Positions 34,601 through 43,630 of a stretch of DNA of 64,000 nt are shown in pieces. The DNA comes from Sipunculus nudus (lineage: Eukaryota; Annelida; Sipuncula; Golfingiida; Sipunculidae). The notes under the pieces were generated by a model. It had not been told where the DNA came from and did not search any database. It was given only the letters and a program-made list of their open reading frames with translations. A program made the translations under genes and the position numbers. Each line of letters begins with the position of its first letter. The stretch's first letter is position 1. The stretch spans positions 124,001 to 188,000 of the forward strand of contig JAPPUL010000076.1 in the NCBI GenBank assembly GCA_026874595.1, read 5' to 3'.

Positions 34601-36031
34601 TTGAAGCTAAAAGAACAATATCCTTACTATTTGGCAAACAAGCCAAAAAGTCCAAACGAAGAAATAAAAGTAATAGATAAATATACGGGTGAACTTGCAA
34701 GCAGAGTATCTTTGTGTAGTCTTTCGACGTTAAAAGAGGCAATAGAGATATCGTCTAGATGTTTTAAGGAAGAGAAGCGTCTTTCGGGGTATGAGAGGCA
34801 AGGGGTTTTAGAATATTGTATAGAACGTTTTAAGGAAAGATATGAAGAATTTGCGTATGCGCTGTGCGTTGAGACGGGAAAGCCGATAAAGGATGCGTGT
34901 GGAGAGGTAGATCGTTTAATAGACACATTTAAAATAGCGGCAGGAGAGGCGGTTAGGATATGCGGACAGACGGTAAATTTTGATATAAGCAAGCGAGGAA
35001 AGGCTTACAGTGGGTATTGGCAACGTTTTCCGATAGGGCCCTGTGCCTTCATAACACCGTTTAACTTTCCGCTTAATCTGGTAGCGCACAAGGTGGCTCC
35101 TGCGATAGCAATGGGCAATCCCTTTGTGCTAAAGCCGTCATTAAACACGCCGCTTGGAGCTTTGATGATAGGAGAGATATTGTCAAAGACGGCGTTGCCT
35201 GAAGGATATTTCTCGATATTGCCGTGTAAGGACGAAGATGCTTATCCGATGGTAGAAGACGAGCGAATAAAGTTACTAAGCTTTACTGGTTCACAATCTG
35301 TGGGATGGGATATAAAGCGTCGATCGGGGAAGAAGAAGGTATTGCTTGAGTTGGGAGGTAATGCGGGATGTATAGTATGCGAGGATGCAGATATAAAGGA
35401 TGCGGTAGGGCGGATAATATTAGGAGCATTTTACCAATCGGGCCAAAGCTGTATAAGCGTCCAGAGGATATATGTGCAAGAGGGGGTGTACGATAGCTTT
35501 AAGGCAGAGCTTGTAAGGGAGGCAAGCAGGCTTAAGAGCGGGGATCCGAAGTTAGAGGAAACATTTGTGGGGCCTATGATAAGTGAGGGGGAGGCAGTAC
35601 GTGTTGAAGGGTGGATAAAGGATGCGGTTGATGGAGGGGGCAAAATACTTTGCGGAGGTAAAAGGCGAGGGGCAATGGTAGAGGCAACGGTAGTAGAAAA
35701 CACACCGATTGAGTCGAAATTGTGTATGAAGGAGGTATTTGGGCCGGTAGTGAACTTGTTTAGGTATGAGAGTTTTCCAGAGGCGCTTAAAATGGTAAAT
35801 GGGACAGAATATGGGTTACAAGCGGGAATATTCACAAAAGATATAAACAAAGCGTTAAAAGGGTATGAGGAGCTTGAGGTGGGAGGAGTTTTAATAAACG
35901 AGATGCCATCATTTCGAGTAGATAACATGCCTTATGGGGGAGTAAAGGAGAGTGGAAATACTCGGGAGGGGATAAGGTATGCGATGGAGGAGATGAGCGA
36001 GCTTAAGCTTTTAGTGATACGGCGTTTTTAG
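34601..36031 (+). CDS. NAD(P)-dependent aldehyde dehydrogenase
   Basis: 476 residues of the ALDH superfamily. F-N-F-P-L-N-L-V-A-H-K and K-P-S-L-N-T-P in the cofactor region, the general base E-L-G-G-N-A-G, the nucleophile Y-Q-S-G-Q-S-C and the C-terminal G-G-V-K-E-S-G-N-T-R-E-G are all present. It oxidises an aldehyde to an acid; the substrate is unclear, though a glyceraldehyde-3-phosphate or semialdehyde type fits the length. Start TTG at 34601 is 14 bases after GGGAGG; an ATA at 34595 would have better spacing, so the start may be non-standard. The ATP-binding gene follows after 13 bases. Confidence 0.9.
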   Translation: MKLKEQYPYYLANKPKSPNEEIKVIDKYTGELASRVSLCSLSTLKEAIEISSRCFKEEKRLSGYERQGVLEYCIERFKERYEEFAYALCVETGKPIKDACGEVDRLIDTFKIAAGEAVRICGQTVNFDISKRGKAYSGYWQRFPIGPCAFITPFNFPLNLVAHKVAPAIAMGNPFVLKPSLNTPLGALMIGEILSKTALPEGYFSILPCKDEDAYPMVEDERIKLLSFTGSQSVGWDIKRRSGKKKVLLELGGNAGCIVCEDADIKDAVGRIILGAFYQSGQSCISVQRIYVQEGVYDSFKAELVREASRLKSGDPKLEETFVGPMISEGEAVRVEGWIKDAVDGGGKILCGGKRRGAMVEATVVENTPIESKLCMKEVFGPVVNLFRYESFPEALKMVNGTEYGLQAGIFTKDINKALKGYEELEVGGVLINEMPSFRVDNMPYGGVKESGNTREGIRYAMEEMSELKLLVIRRF

Positions 36032-36044
36032 GGGAGATTATAAT

Positions 36045-36899
36045 ATGCAGGATGAGCAAGGGGAAAAGGGGCAAGAAAAGGAGCAAGAAAAGGGGCAAGA
36101 AAAGGGGCAAGAAAAAGAGGGAGAAATAGTACTTGAGGCAGTGGGTTTAAGAAAGAGTTTTCGGGGCAAAGAGGTATTACGGGGAATAGACTTAAAGCTT
36201 TTAAGAGGCGAGTCAAAGGTATTGCTTGGGCTTGGGGATTCTGGAAAGAGCGTATTACTAAAGATATTTTTACAAATAATGCCCTATGATGGAGGCGATA
36301 TAAGACTAAACGGAAAGAGTCTAAAGAGCCAAGACAAGAAGGCCCTAAAAGCATTTCGGAATGCAAGCGGGATGTTATTCCAAAACAACGCATTATTTGA
36401 TTCTCTAACGGTAGGAGAGAACATAAGTTTTTATTTAAATAATTATACAAAAGCGAGTAAAGAAGAGATAAAGCAGCAGGTGGATGAGGGGCTATGGCGG
36501 GTAGGGCTTGGGGGGAACGTATCAAAGATGATGCCAAGCGACTTATCGGGCGGGATGCGAAAGCGTGTAGGGATAGCACGAGCACTAATGCACAAGCCGA
36601 AGGTATTATTTTTGGATGAGCCAACAGCCGGTCTAGATCCGATAATAAGCGAGTCAATAAGCCAGTTAATAAGATCAATAAAGGGAAAAGAAGGAATAAC
36701 AGTACTAACAGTAACGAGTGATATATTATCAGCCCGTCGTATAGGCGATCGTTGTGCGATGCTTTATGATGGAGTAATATACAAGGAAGGAGAGATAGAA
36801 GAGGTGCTTGATGGAGGAGATAAGCTTATGGATCAATTTATACATGGTAGTAAAGAAGGGCCAATAGATATAAGCCAGGTCTCAGGAGCGGATGCGTAA
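36045..36899 (+). CDS. ABC transporter ATP-binding protein, MlaF-like, orphan
   Basis: 284 residues. A 25-residue N-terminal tail of Gln, Glu, Lys and Gly comes from 12-bp tandem repeats. The ATPase core has Walker A G-L-G-D-S-G-K-S, signature L-S-G-G-M-R-K-R-V-G and Walker B V-L-F-L-D-E-P-T-A-G-L-D-P. Its signature and layout match MlaF, which powers phospholipid transport between membranes with MlaE. No MlaE permease or MlaD protein is near. The H-loop, normally V-T-H-D, reads V-T-S-D here, so the switch histidine is Ser. Activity may be lower or the protein may be regulatory. Confidence 0.85.
   Translation: MQDEQGEKGQEKEQEKGQEKGQEKEGEIVLEAVGLRKSFRGKEVLRGIDLKLLRGESKVLLGLGDSGKSVLLKIFLQIMPYDGGDIRLNGKSLKSQDKKALKAFRNASGMLFQNNALFDSLTVGENISFYLNNYTKASKEEIKQQVDEGLWRVGLGGNVSKMMPSDLSGGMRKRVGIARALMHKPKVLFLDEPTAGLDPIISESISQLIRSIKGKEGITVLTVTSDILSARRIGDRCAMLYDGVIYKEGEIEEVLDGGDKLMDQFIHGSKEGPIDISQVSGADA
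36068..36115 (+). repeat. Four 12-bp tandem repeats at the 5' end of the MlaF-like gene
   Basis: Units GGGGCAAGAAAA (second copy GGAGCAAGAAAA) run in tandem in frame and encode repeated G-Q-E-K/E-Q-E-K. Purine-only except for one C per unit. Confidence 0.92.
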
Positions 36900-37125
36900 A
36901 AGTAAAGAGCAAAAGGGGCAAAAGGGGCAAAAGGGGCAAAAGGGCATAAAAAAAGAGCAAAAATCAAAGACAAAAATCAAAGACAAAAATCAAAGACAAA
37001 AATCAAAGATTAAAATCAAAGATTAAAAGAATAGCAAAAAAAGAGAATGGGAAAGCTGGGGAAAGGGAGTGGGTGTAAAAGGGAGTGGGGTGTAAAAGGA
37101 AGTGGGGTGTAAAAGGAAGTAAAGT
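36900..37125 (+). repeat. Purine-rich tandem repeat arrays between two genes
   Basis: Three successive arrays fill the spacer: about four copies of a 9-bp GCAAAAGGG unit (about 36908-36945), about four copies of a 13-bp AAAAATCAAAGAC unit drifting to ATTAAAATCAAAG (about 36957-37029), and three copies of a 16-17-bp GGGAGTGGGGTGTAAAA unit (37065-37114). The last runs into the start region of the TIGR02757 gene. Units differ in length and are adjacent without spacers, so this is slippage-type repetition, not CRISPR. Confidence 0.9.
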
Positions 37126-37138
37126 AGGAAGAAGGAAA

Positions 37139-37942
37139 TTGATAAGGTTAAGCAAAAGTAGTTTCGAGAGATTATATAGGCGTTATGCAGTAGAGGGATT
37201 TATAGAAGGGGATCCGATAAGGTTTGTGTATGAGTATAAAGATGCCCGAGACAGGGAGGCGATAGGGCTGATCGCGTCTTTGTACGCATTTGGAAGACGA
37301 GATAAAGCAATAGAATTTATAGATAAGATAAGTGCAGGACTTTGCTATTCTCCACATGATTTTATATATAAAGGAAAAGAGCTTGAGGTATCGGATAAGG
37401 CTTTATATTATAGGTTATGGAAGGCAGAAGATGTAAAGGTTTTACTATACCGAATGCATAAGATACTGAGGCGATATGGAAGTCTTAAGACACTGTTTCT
37501 GAGTGGATATAGTAAGGGGTCAGGAGGGGGTATAGATGGAGGGATAGAGGAATTTAGCAGATATTATAATGGAATAGATGCGGGGGCAGGAAATAATGGA
37601 AGGATGTTATTGCCGCTGCCGTCGAAGGGGAGTGTGTGTAAGAGGTTTAATATGTATTTGCGCTGGCTAGTCCGTAAAGATAAGGTAGACACCGGGTTAT
37701 GGCAAGACGAGATAAAAGCAAGCGAGCTATACATACCAGTAGATGTACATGTGGCACGTATAAGCCAAGAGCTTGGGATAACGCATCAAAAGGCGGTAAG
37801 CAGACGAATGCTTATGGAGATAATGGAAATAATGCGTAGTTTTGATGTAAGTGATCCTGCAAGGTATGATTTTTCAATGTTTGGCTATGGGATAGAACGA
37901 GGACAAGGCAGCGGTAAAATCATAAGCAAAAAAGCAAAGTAA
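37139..37942 (+). CDS. TIGR02757 family protein
   Basis: 267 residues from TTG 37139, supported by AGAAGGA a few bases upstream; a longer frame from GTG 37085 would begin inside the tandem repeat. The pattern fits TIGR02757 (DUF2400): R-F-V-Y-E-Y-K-D-A-R-D-R-E-A-I-G-L-I-A-S near the start, Y-S-P-H-D-F, R-F-N-M-Y-L-R-W-L-V-R-K-D, and a helix-hairpin-helix-like D-V-H-V-A-R-I-S-Q-E-L-G-I. The family is related to HhH-GPD DNA glycosylases, but its function is unproven. A glycine-rich loop near the middle looks like a lineage-specific insertion. Confidence 0.82.
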   Translation: MIRLSKSSFERLYRRYAVEGFIEGDPIRFVYEYKDARDREAIGLIASLYAFGRRDKAIEFIDKISAGLCYSPHDFIYKGKELEVSDKALYYRLWKAEDVKVLLYRMHKILRRYGSLKTLFLSGYSKGSGGGIDGGIEEFSRYYNGIDAGAGNNGRMLLPLPSKGSVCKRFNMYLRWLVRKDKVDTGLWQDEIKASELYIPVDVHVARISQELGITHQKAVSRRMLMEIMEIMRSFDVSDPARYDFSMFGYGIERGQGSGKIISKKAK

Positions 37943-37952
37943 TAAGAGGCTT

Positions 37953-37996
37953 TAGATTAAAGGAGTATAGATTAAAAGGAGTATAGATTAAAAAGA
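37953..37996 (+). repeat. Tandem 15-16-bp repeats before the hexosaminidase gene
   Basis: GATTAAAGGAGTATA, GATTAAAAGGAGTATA and a partial GATTAAAAAGAAAGG follow each other just upstream of the ATG at 38006. The repeats multiply GGAG-like ribosome-binding words; the last copy supplies AGAAAGGA before the start. Confidence 0.85.
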
Positions 37997-38005
37997 AAGG
38001 ATATT

Positions 38006-39670
38006 ATGAATAAGGGTTTAGAAAAGGGTTTGGAACTAGAGGCAAATAAGCTTTTAAAGGGGATGAGTTTAAAAGAGAAGATAGGGCAGTTATTCTTCTG
38101 TGCAACAAGATGCTATAAAGACAAAAAAGAGCGAGCAGCTGAGTTTAAGCGGATAACAGCTCTTATAAATGATTACAAGATAGGAGGTCTAATAATATTC
38201 CATGGAGAAGCAAATGCTACAGCAAAGTATCTAAACGAGCTACAGATGTTATCAAAGGAGCCGTTATTGGTAGGCAGCGATATGGAGCGAGGCGGGGGAC
38301 AAATATTAAAAGGGCTAGTAGAGTTTCCGACAAACATGGCAATAGGGGCAACGGGAAATTATAGATATGCAAAAGAGCAAGGGCGAGCAACATCAGAGCA
38401 AGCCCGTGCGGTAGGGATACATATAGTATATGGGCCGGTATGCGATGTAAATGCGGATCGTTCAAATCAGATAATAAACACGCGTTCGTATGGAGATGAT
38501 GCAGAAGAGGTTAGTAAATACGTGAGGGAGTATATAGGTGGGCTTGAAGGGGGAGGGAGTTTTGGTGCAGCGAAGCATTTCCCGGGACACGGAGGAGTCA
38601 TAGAAGATTCACATACAACAATGCCAAGACTTAATAAGAGTAAAGAGGAGTTATACGAATTAGAGTTAAAACCGTTTAAGGCAGCGATATTGGAGGGCAT
38701 ATCACATGTAATGACAGGCCATATAAGCGTAAAGGAGGGAGGAGGGGGGGCAGCAGGGGGGGATGATATACCCTGCACGCTATCGAAAGAGCTTGTTAGC
38801 GGCTTACTAAAAGGAGAGCTTGGGTATAGGGGTATAGTAGTAAGCGATGCTTTAAATATGGGTGGGGTATTGGCGGGCAGGAGTTTGTCGGGAGTGGTGG
38901 TGGATGCGCTTGTTGCGGGAGTAGATATACTTTTGTATCCCGAGTCGATGGAAGGTTTAATAGGGGCGGTAGAGGCAGGCATAGATGAGGGAGTACTTAC
39001 CGAGGACGAAATAGATGAGAAAGTAAAGAAGATATTGCGTTTGAAGCTATTGGCGGGGTTATATAGTAGTCGAGAAGTATGTCTTGAAGGGGTTAAGAAT
39101 GCCTGTAATAATTTAGAACATAAGGAGCTTGCAAAGCGGATATCAGAGGATTCACTAACCTATATAAGGGGTAGAGGACAGATGAGATTAGATATAAGTG
39201 GCTACGCTGGTATACGTTGCATAATATATGATGATGATGTAGATGCTTCGGTTGTAGGAGATATTGGAGGTAGTGGTAAAATATTTGTAGAGGAGTTACG
39301 AGCAAGAGGTTTTAATGTAGAGGAGAAGGTATGGGTTTTTGGTACGGATGATATTTTGTGTAGAATAGGGGATGGAGGTAATTATCTAACAATGTTGTTG
39401 TTATATTCGAAGATAAAGGCGTGGAAAGGCAGGAGCGGGTTATCAAATGTGCTTATGGAAGGAGTAAATGTAGGATTAAGTTCTTGTAAAGAGGGAGGAG
39501 GGGCATTAGTAGTCTCGTTTGGCTCACCTTATATATATACTGAACTTGAGAAAGAGAATATATTAGGCTATATAGCAGTATATTCAGATAGTTATTATAG
39601 CCAAGAGTCCCTAGCCCGTGTATTATGTGAAGGGATGGAGTTTAAGGGGAGCTTACCGATAAAGTTATAA
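38006..39670 (+). CDS. Glycoside hydrolase family 3 beta-N-acetylhexosaminidase, NagZ-like
   Basis: 554 residues. The family motif K-H-F-P-G-H-G with a following E-D-S-H (catalytic His-Asp loop of NagZ-type GH3 enzymes) is present, as is S-D-A-L-N-M with the nucleophile Asp. V-G-S-D-M-E-R-G-G-G occupies the usual D-Q-E-G-G position. A second domain of about 190 residues follows, longer than E. coli NagZ. No signal peptide is seen, so it is likely cytoplasmic, removing GlcNAc from recycled peptidoglycan fragments. A run of Gly/Ala near residue 250 is a low-complexity insertion. Confidence 0.88.
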   Translation: MNKGLEKGLELEANKLLKGMSLKEKIGQLFFCATRCYKDKKERAAEFKRITALINDYKIGGLIIFHGEANATAKYLNELQMLSKEPLLVGSDMERGGGQILKGLVEFPTNMAIGATGNYRYAKEQGRATSEQARAVGIHIVYGPVCDVNADRSNQIINTRSYGDDAEEVSKYVREYIGGLEGGGSFGAAKHFPGHGGVIEDSHTTMPRLNKSKEELYELELKPFKAAILEGISHVMTGHISVKEGGGGAAGGDDIPCTLSKELVSGLLKGELGYRGIVVSDALNMGGVLAGRSLSGVVVDALVAGVDILLYPESMEGLIGAVEAGIDEGVLTEDEIDEKVKKILRLKLLAGLYSSREVCLEGVKNACNNLEHKELAKRISEDSLTYIRGRGQMRLDISGYAGIRCIIYDDDVDASVVGDIGGSGKIFVEELRARGFNVEEKVWVFGTDDILCRIGDGGNYLTMLLLYSKIKAWKGRSGLSNVLMEGVNVGLSSCKEGGGALVVSFGSPYIYTELEKENILGYIAVYSDSYYSQESLARVLCEGMEFKGSLPIKL

Positions 39671-39738
39671 GAATCATAAAAGGGATTAGAGGGTATAAAA
39701 TTAGAGGGTATAAATTAAAAGAAAGCGAGGATTAATTT

Positions 39739-41295
39739 ATGAGTAAGAAGTCATTGCATAAGAAGGGATTATCTATAATAGTAATACTTTATTTTTCATT
39801 AAGTATAATGTTAGATGCGTATGGGGAACTTGGAGGAGAGAATAGAGGAGAGAATATATTAAGAGGGGATAGATTAAGCGAGAATGATAAAGAACTGCTT
39901 TATAAATACGCCTATAAAGCGGGTAATAAGCATTTTGCCTTAAAGGATTATACGAAGGCGTTATTTTACTATGAGATGGCGTTTGAATCGGGAGATAAAA
40001 AAAATCTTACAGGGCAGTTATTATATAATATAGGCTTGCTCTACAAATTAAAAAAAGAATACGAAAAGGCCCTAACATATTATAAGCTACTGGAGACATA
40101 CAAAAGCGGACAAGAAGGGGATAAACTGATTTTGAGGGGCTATTATGAGATAGGGGATGTGTATAATGGATTAAAGGAATATAATAAAGCCTTAATTTAC
40201 TATAAAAAGGCAAAGGGACTTGGGGAAGATATAATCTTGGTTAAGATATCGCAAGTATATTTAAATCTAAAAGATTATGCAGGAGCAGAGGGAGTACTTA
40301 AGGGAGCGACAAAAGGTAGTAGCTTTAAGTCGAGAGGAGATGGTGTAAAGCAAAATAGATTTAAAAGGGAAAAAGGGGCAAAAGGGAAAGATATTAGGAG
40401 GAAGAATGTTAAAAGGAAGAATATTAAAAGGAAGAATATTAAAAGGAAGAATATTAAAAGGAAGAATATTAAAGTAGAGAGTAGTTATAGTGGTCAGATA
40501 TTGGAGGCTTTTGGGGATTTATATATGGCGATGGGGCGTAAAGAGGAGGCAATAAAATATTATAAAGATGCACTAGATAAGTTAAGGTATGAAAGGAGAT
40601 TGTATACAAAACTTGGGCAGGGCTATTTAGCATTAAAAAGGTATAAGGAGTCATCAGAGTATTTTAAAAAAGCCTATAACTTGGGTAGAGACAGATTGGT
40701 TTTGGAGGGACTTGCGCATGCTTTAATAGAGCAAAAAGAGTATCGGAAGGCGATAGAGGTTTTAGAAGTAGGGATAGAAGGAGCTTTAGATGTATCTAAA
40801 AATATAAGATTGTTGCTAGGGATAGCATATTATAGGAACAAGCAGTATAATTACGCGCTTGGATATTTAATAGCTCTTATAAGAAGCGAGGACGGGATGG
40901 AGGGACTTTTACCTATGATAGGGTACGCATTATTTAATATAAAGGATTATACAAAGGCAATATTTTATTATAAATGGGCACTTGAAACAAACAGTCGTTC
41001 ATTGGAATTCAGAGAGAAGCTTGCCTTATCGTATTTCAAGATGGGTAGTTATTATCTTGCAGGCGAAGAATTTCTAAGACTTATTGAATTAGGTAAAAAG
41101 GATAAGCTAACTTTCTTACGTCTTGCACAAAGTTATATGGGAATTAAAGAGTATGCTAAAGCGAATAAGGTACTAAATCATATAAGGGCTCGTTTTGTAG
41201 ATTATGAAAAAGAGAAAATAAGAAAGTATCAGGAGGAGATAGCCAAAAGCCAAAAGGCAGCAGTAGTCTCTTCAAAAGCCGTTAAAGCTAAATAA
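39739..41295 (+). CDS. Exported TPR protein with KRKNI repeat insertion
   Basis: 518 residues. A signal peptide (about 9-30) precedes two blocks of tetratricopeptide repeats (about 55-190 and 255-500; for example Y-T-K-A-L-F-Y-Y-E-M-A-F and Y-K-E-S-S-E-Y-F-K-K-A-Y). Between them lies a strongly basic segment with five K-R-K-N-I units, encoded by 15-bp tandem repeats. TPR arrays bind other proteins, so this is probably a periplasmic scaffold. The last ~60 codons drift to ATT/CTT usage. It follows the hexosaminidase gene by about 70 bases and converges on gyrB. Confidence 0.82.
   Translation: MSKKSLHKKGLSIIVILYFSLSIMLDAYGELGGENRGENILRGDRLSENDKELLYKYAYKAGNKHFALKDYTKALFYYEMAFESGDKKNLTGQLLYNIGLLYKLKKEYEKALTYYKLLETYKSGQEGDKLILRGYYEIGDVYNGLKEYNKALIYYKKAKGLGEDIILVKISQVYLNLKDYAGAEGVLKGATKGSSFKSRGDGVKQNRFKREKGAKGKDIRRKNVKRKNIKRKNIKRKNIKRKNIKVESSYSGQILEAFGDLYMAMGRKEEAIKYYKDALDKLRYERRLYTKLGQGYLALKRYKESSEYFKKAYNLGRDRLVLEGLAHALIEQKEYRKAIEVLEVGIEGALDVSKNIRLLLGIAYYRNKQYNYALGYLIALIRSEDGMEGLLPMIGYALFNIKDYTKAIFYYKWALETNSRSLEFREKLALSYFKMGSYYLAGEEFLRLIELGKKDKLTFLRLAQSYMGIKEYAKANKVLNHIRARFVDYEKEKIRKYQEEIAKSQKAAVVSSKAVKAK
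40399..40473 (+). repeat. Five 15-bp tandem repeats encoding K-R-K-N-I
   Basis: AGGAAGAATATTAAA repeats five times in frame (first copy has GTT for ATT). Four copies are identical at the DNA level, which indicates recent expansion. Confidence 0.95.
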
Positions 41296-41354
41296 ACTTA
41301 TAAAATACCAAATAGTTTAATATAGCTACTATAGTAATAGCTACTATAGTTACT

Positions 41355-43277
41355 TTACACGTCTAAATTTTTAACTTTAACAGCATTGCCTTCGATAAAA
41401 AGCCTTCTAGGCTCAACCTTCTCACCCATAAGTATAGAAAAGATTTCGTTAGCCTCAACAGCATCATCAAGAGTAATTTTCATAAGGCTACGTTTTTCAG
41501 GGTCCATAGTAGTCTCCCAAAGCTGGTCAGGATTCATCTCCCCCAGACCTTTATAACGCTGTATATAGACTTTCTGCGTACTATTAGGTCCAGCATGCTC
41601 TTTTAGTATACTATCTCTTTCCTTATCACTATACGAGTAAAAGACTTTCTTAGGTCCGATAGAAATTTTGTAAAGAGGAGGCATAGCGATGTAAATATTG
41701 CCATTTTCAACAAGAGGGGTTAAGTATCTATAAAAGAAAGTAAGAAGCAAAGTTCTAATATGCGAGCCATCGACATCAGCATCAGCCATAATGATAATCT
41801 TGTTATAGCGTAGTTTAGAATAGTCAAAATGCTGGTCAATTCCCGTGCCAAGGGTTGCAATAATTGGTTGTAGTTTATCATTATCAAGGACTTTCTCAAT
41901 ACGAGTTTTTTCAACATTAAGCATTTTACCCCAAAGAGGTAAGATTGCCTGAAAAGCGCGATTACGACCCTGCTTAGCACTCCCTCCAGCAGAATCACCC
42001 TCAACAATATAAAGCTCACAAACGTCAGGATTTTTGTCGCTACAATCAGCAAGCTTACCAGGTAAACTATCGCGTTCAAGAAAACTCTTTCTAACAGAGT
42101 CGCGTTTTGCCTGAGCCGCCTTACGTGCATTATAAGCAGACATACACTTGGCAAATATTTTCTTACTAATGTTAGGATTGTCCTCAAAGAATTCCTTAAG
42201 TCCCTCAGTCGTAATGGATTCAGTAATCCCCCGAACCTCACTATTGCCGAGTTTAGTTTTAGTCTGTCCTTCAAACTGCGGGTTTTTGAGTTTGACACTA
42301 ATTACAGCAGTAAGCCCCTCTCTAACATCATCTCCTTCCAAATTCCCCTTAAGTTTTTTATCAAGACCAAGTTTTTTAATACCGTCATTAATAGTTTTAG
42401 TAAGAGCACTTCTAAAGCCGGCAAGATGGGTCCCACCTTCTTTAGTATTTATGTTGTTGACATAGGTAAAGATGTTAGACTGAAAGCTTTCGTTGTACTC
42501 CATAGCGATTTCGATATGGAAATTATCCTTTTGGCGTTGGAAGTAAATGGGTTTATCATGGACGGGAGTTAAGATACCGTTTAAGTATTCAACAAAAGCA
42601 ACAATACCGCCTTCGAATAAGAAAGAATGTTTTTTAATGTCGTCATCCAGGCGTCTATCTTCTATATTGATAGAAATGCCTTTGTTAAGGAAAGCAAGTT
42701 CCCGAAGTCTGTTAGAAAGGGTATCGAAGCTAAAGGCAGTGGTTTCGAATATGGAATCATCGGGTTTAAAAATGATGGTAGTGCCTCTTTTTGCGGCATC
42801 TGAGATTTCTTTAACATCTTCAATGGGAATCCCACGTTCATAGGCTTGAAAGTATGTTTTATTGTTTCTAAAGACATAAACCTTACAATATTCAGAGAGA
42901 GCATTAACAACAGAAACCCCAACACCATGCAGCCCCCCAGAAACGCTGTAAGCATCGCTATCAAACTTGCCACCAGCTCCTAAAGTAGTCATAACGACTT
43001 CTAAAGTAGAAACATTTGCCTCCTTATGAATATCAACAGGAATCCCTCTCCCGTTGTCCTGAACCTCAATAACGTTATCCTTATGAATGATAATATTAAC
43101 AAGCGAACAATGCCCGATTAAAGCTTCATCAATGCTATTATCAACGACTTCATAAACAAGATGATGTAAGCCCTCAGAATTGGTAGATCCAATATACATA
43201 CTAGGTCTAATTCTAACGTGTTCAATACCTTCTTTAATCTGTACGTGTTCCGAAGTATATTCGTTTTCAGCAGCCAT
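41355..43277 (-). CDS. gyrB: DNA gyrase subunit B
   Basis: 640 residues from ATG 43277, set by GGGAGG 5 bases upstream. The GHKL ATPase domain (about 1-220) has V-D-N-S-I-D-E-A, D-N-G-R-G-I-P and G-G-L-H-G-V-G; the transducer follows, then the TOPRIM domain with V-E-G-D-S-A-G-G-S-A-K-Q-G-R and D-A-D-V-D-G-S-H-I; the C-terminus ends R-R-L-F-I-E. With GyrA it introduces negative supercoils. The TOPRIM loop reads P-L-W-G-K, where P-L-R-G-K is usual. DUF721 lies 36 bases upstream, as in many chromosomes. gyrA is not in the window. Codons favour ATT/GCT, opposite to plus-strand neighbours. Confidence 0.95.
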   Translation of the reverse strand: MAAENEYTSEHVQIKEGIEHVRIRPSMYIGSTNSEGLHHLVYEVVDNSIDEALIGHCSLVNIIIHKDNVIEVQDNGRGIPVDIHKEANVSTLEVVMTTLGAGGKFDSDAYSVSGGLHGVGVSVVNALSEYCKVYVFRNNKTYFQAYERGIPIEDVKEISDAAKRGTTIIFKPDDSIFETTAFSFDTLSNRLRELAFLNKGISINIEDRRLDDDIKKHSFLFEGGIVAFVEYLNGILTPVHDKPIYFQRQKDNFHIEIAMEYNESFQSNIFTYVNNINTKEGGTHLAGFRSALTKTINDGIKKLGLDKKLKGNLEGDDVREGLTAVISVKLKNPQFEGQTKTKLGNSEVRGITESITTEGLKEFFEDNPNISKKIFAKCMSAYNARKAAQAKRDSVRKSFLERDSLPGKLADCSDKNPDVCELYIVEGDSAGGSAKQGRNRAFQAILPLWGKMLNVEKTRIEKVLDNDKLQPIIATLGTGIDQHFDYSKLRYNKIIIMADADVDGSHIRTLLLTFFYRYLTPLVENGNIYIAMPPLYKISIGPKKVFYSYSDKERDSILKEHAGPNSTQKVYIQRYKGLGEMNPDQLWETTMDPEKRSLMKITLDDAVEANEIFSILMGEKVEPRRLFIEGNAVKVKNLDV

Positions 43278-43312
43278 TAAGCCTCCCAAATGATTTTTTA
43301 AAAAGTGAATAG

Positions 43313-43630
43313 TTAGTAAATTTGAAAACGCAGTTTCTCAATAACTCTTTTGCCGACTTTCTTATTGATAGAATTAATCAAAAAAGATTGCGATAAAGCA
43401 ATCTCATTAGCCAAAGCAGCAGAAGGACAGCTAATGACAAGAGAGCCATTAGAAACAAATAAAGCTTTAGAATCTTTAATATCGTTTTCCTCCATCGAGT
43501 TGTATATATCAACAGCAGTAGCCTCAAGTAAAGACGGCGCCCATTTTTTTTCTTGAATCAAGTTTTTGATAATGGAGCTAATATCTTCAAGCTTACGATT
43601 AAACTTATACTTATGTTTTTTATTATACAT
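43313..43630 (-). CDS. DUF721/DciA-like protein
   Basis: 105 residues with the DUF721 pattern: a helical start I-S-S-I-I-K-N-L-I, then a KH-like fold with S-N-G-S-L-V-I-S-C-P-S-A-A-L-A-N-E-I and a final helix L-I-N-S-I-N-K-K-V-G. DciA proteins load the replicative helicase in many bacteria lacking DnaC. Placement just before gyrB matches the usual replication gene cluster. The divergent 43631-43865 spacer is AT-rich, but I see no run of DnaA boxes, so it is not called as an origin. Confidence 0.8.
   Translation of the reverse strand: MYNKKHKYKFNRKLEDISSIIKNLIQEKKWAPSLLEATAVDIYNSMEENDIKDSKALFVSNGSLVISCPSAALANEIALSQSFLINSINKKVGKRVIEKLRFQIY

Noticed and set aside
36028-36678. 216-residue minus-strand open frame
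   Set aside because: It is antisense to the Mla-type ATPase gene, very rich in Leu, Pro and Ser, and its start is the complement of the tandem repeat; no domain is visible.
36900-37030. Possible CRISPR array
   Set aside because: Units are 9-17 bp, adjacent, with no unique spacers, and no cas genes are present.
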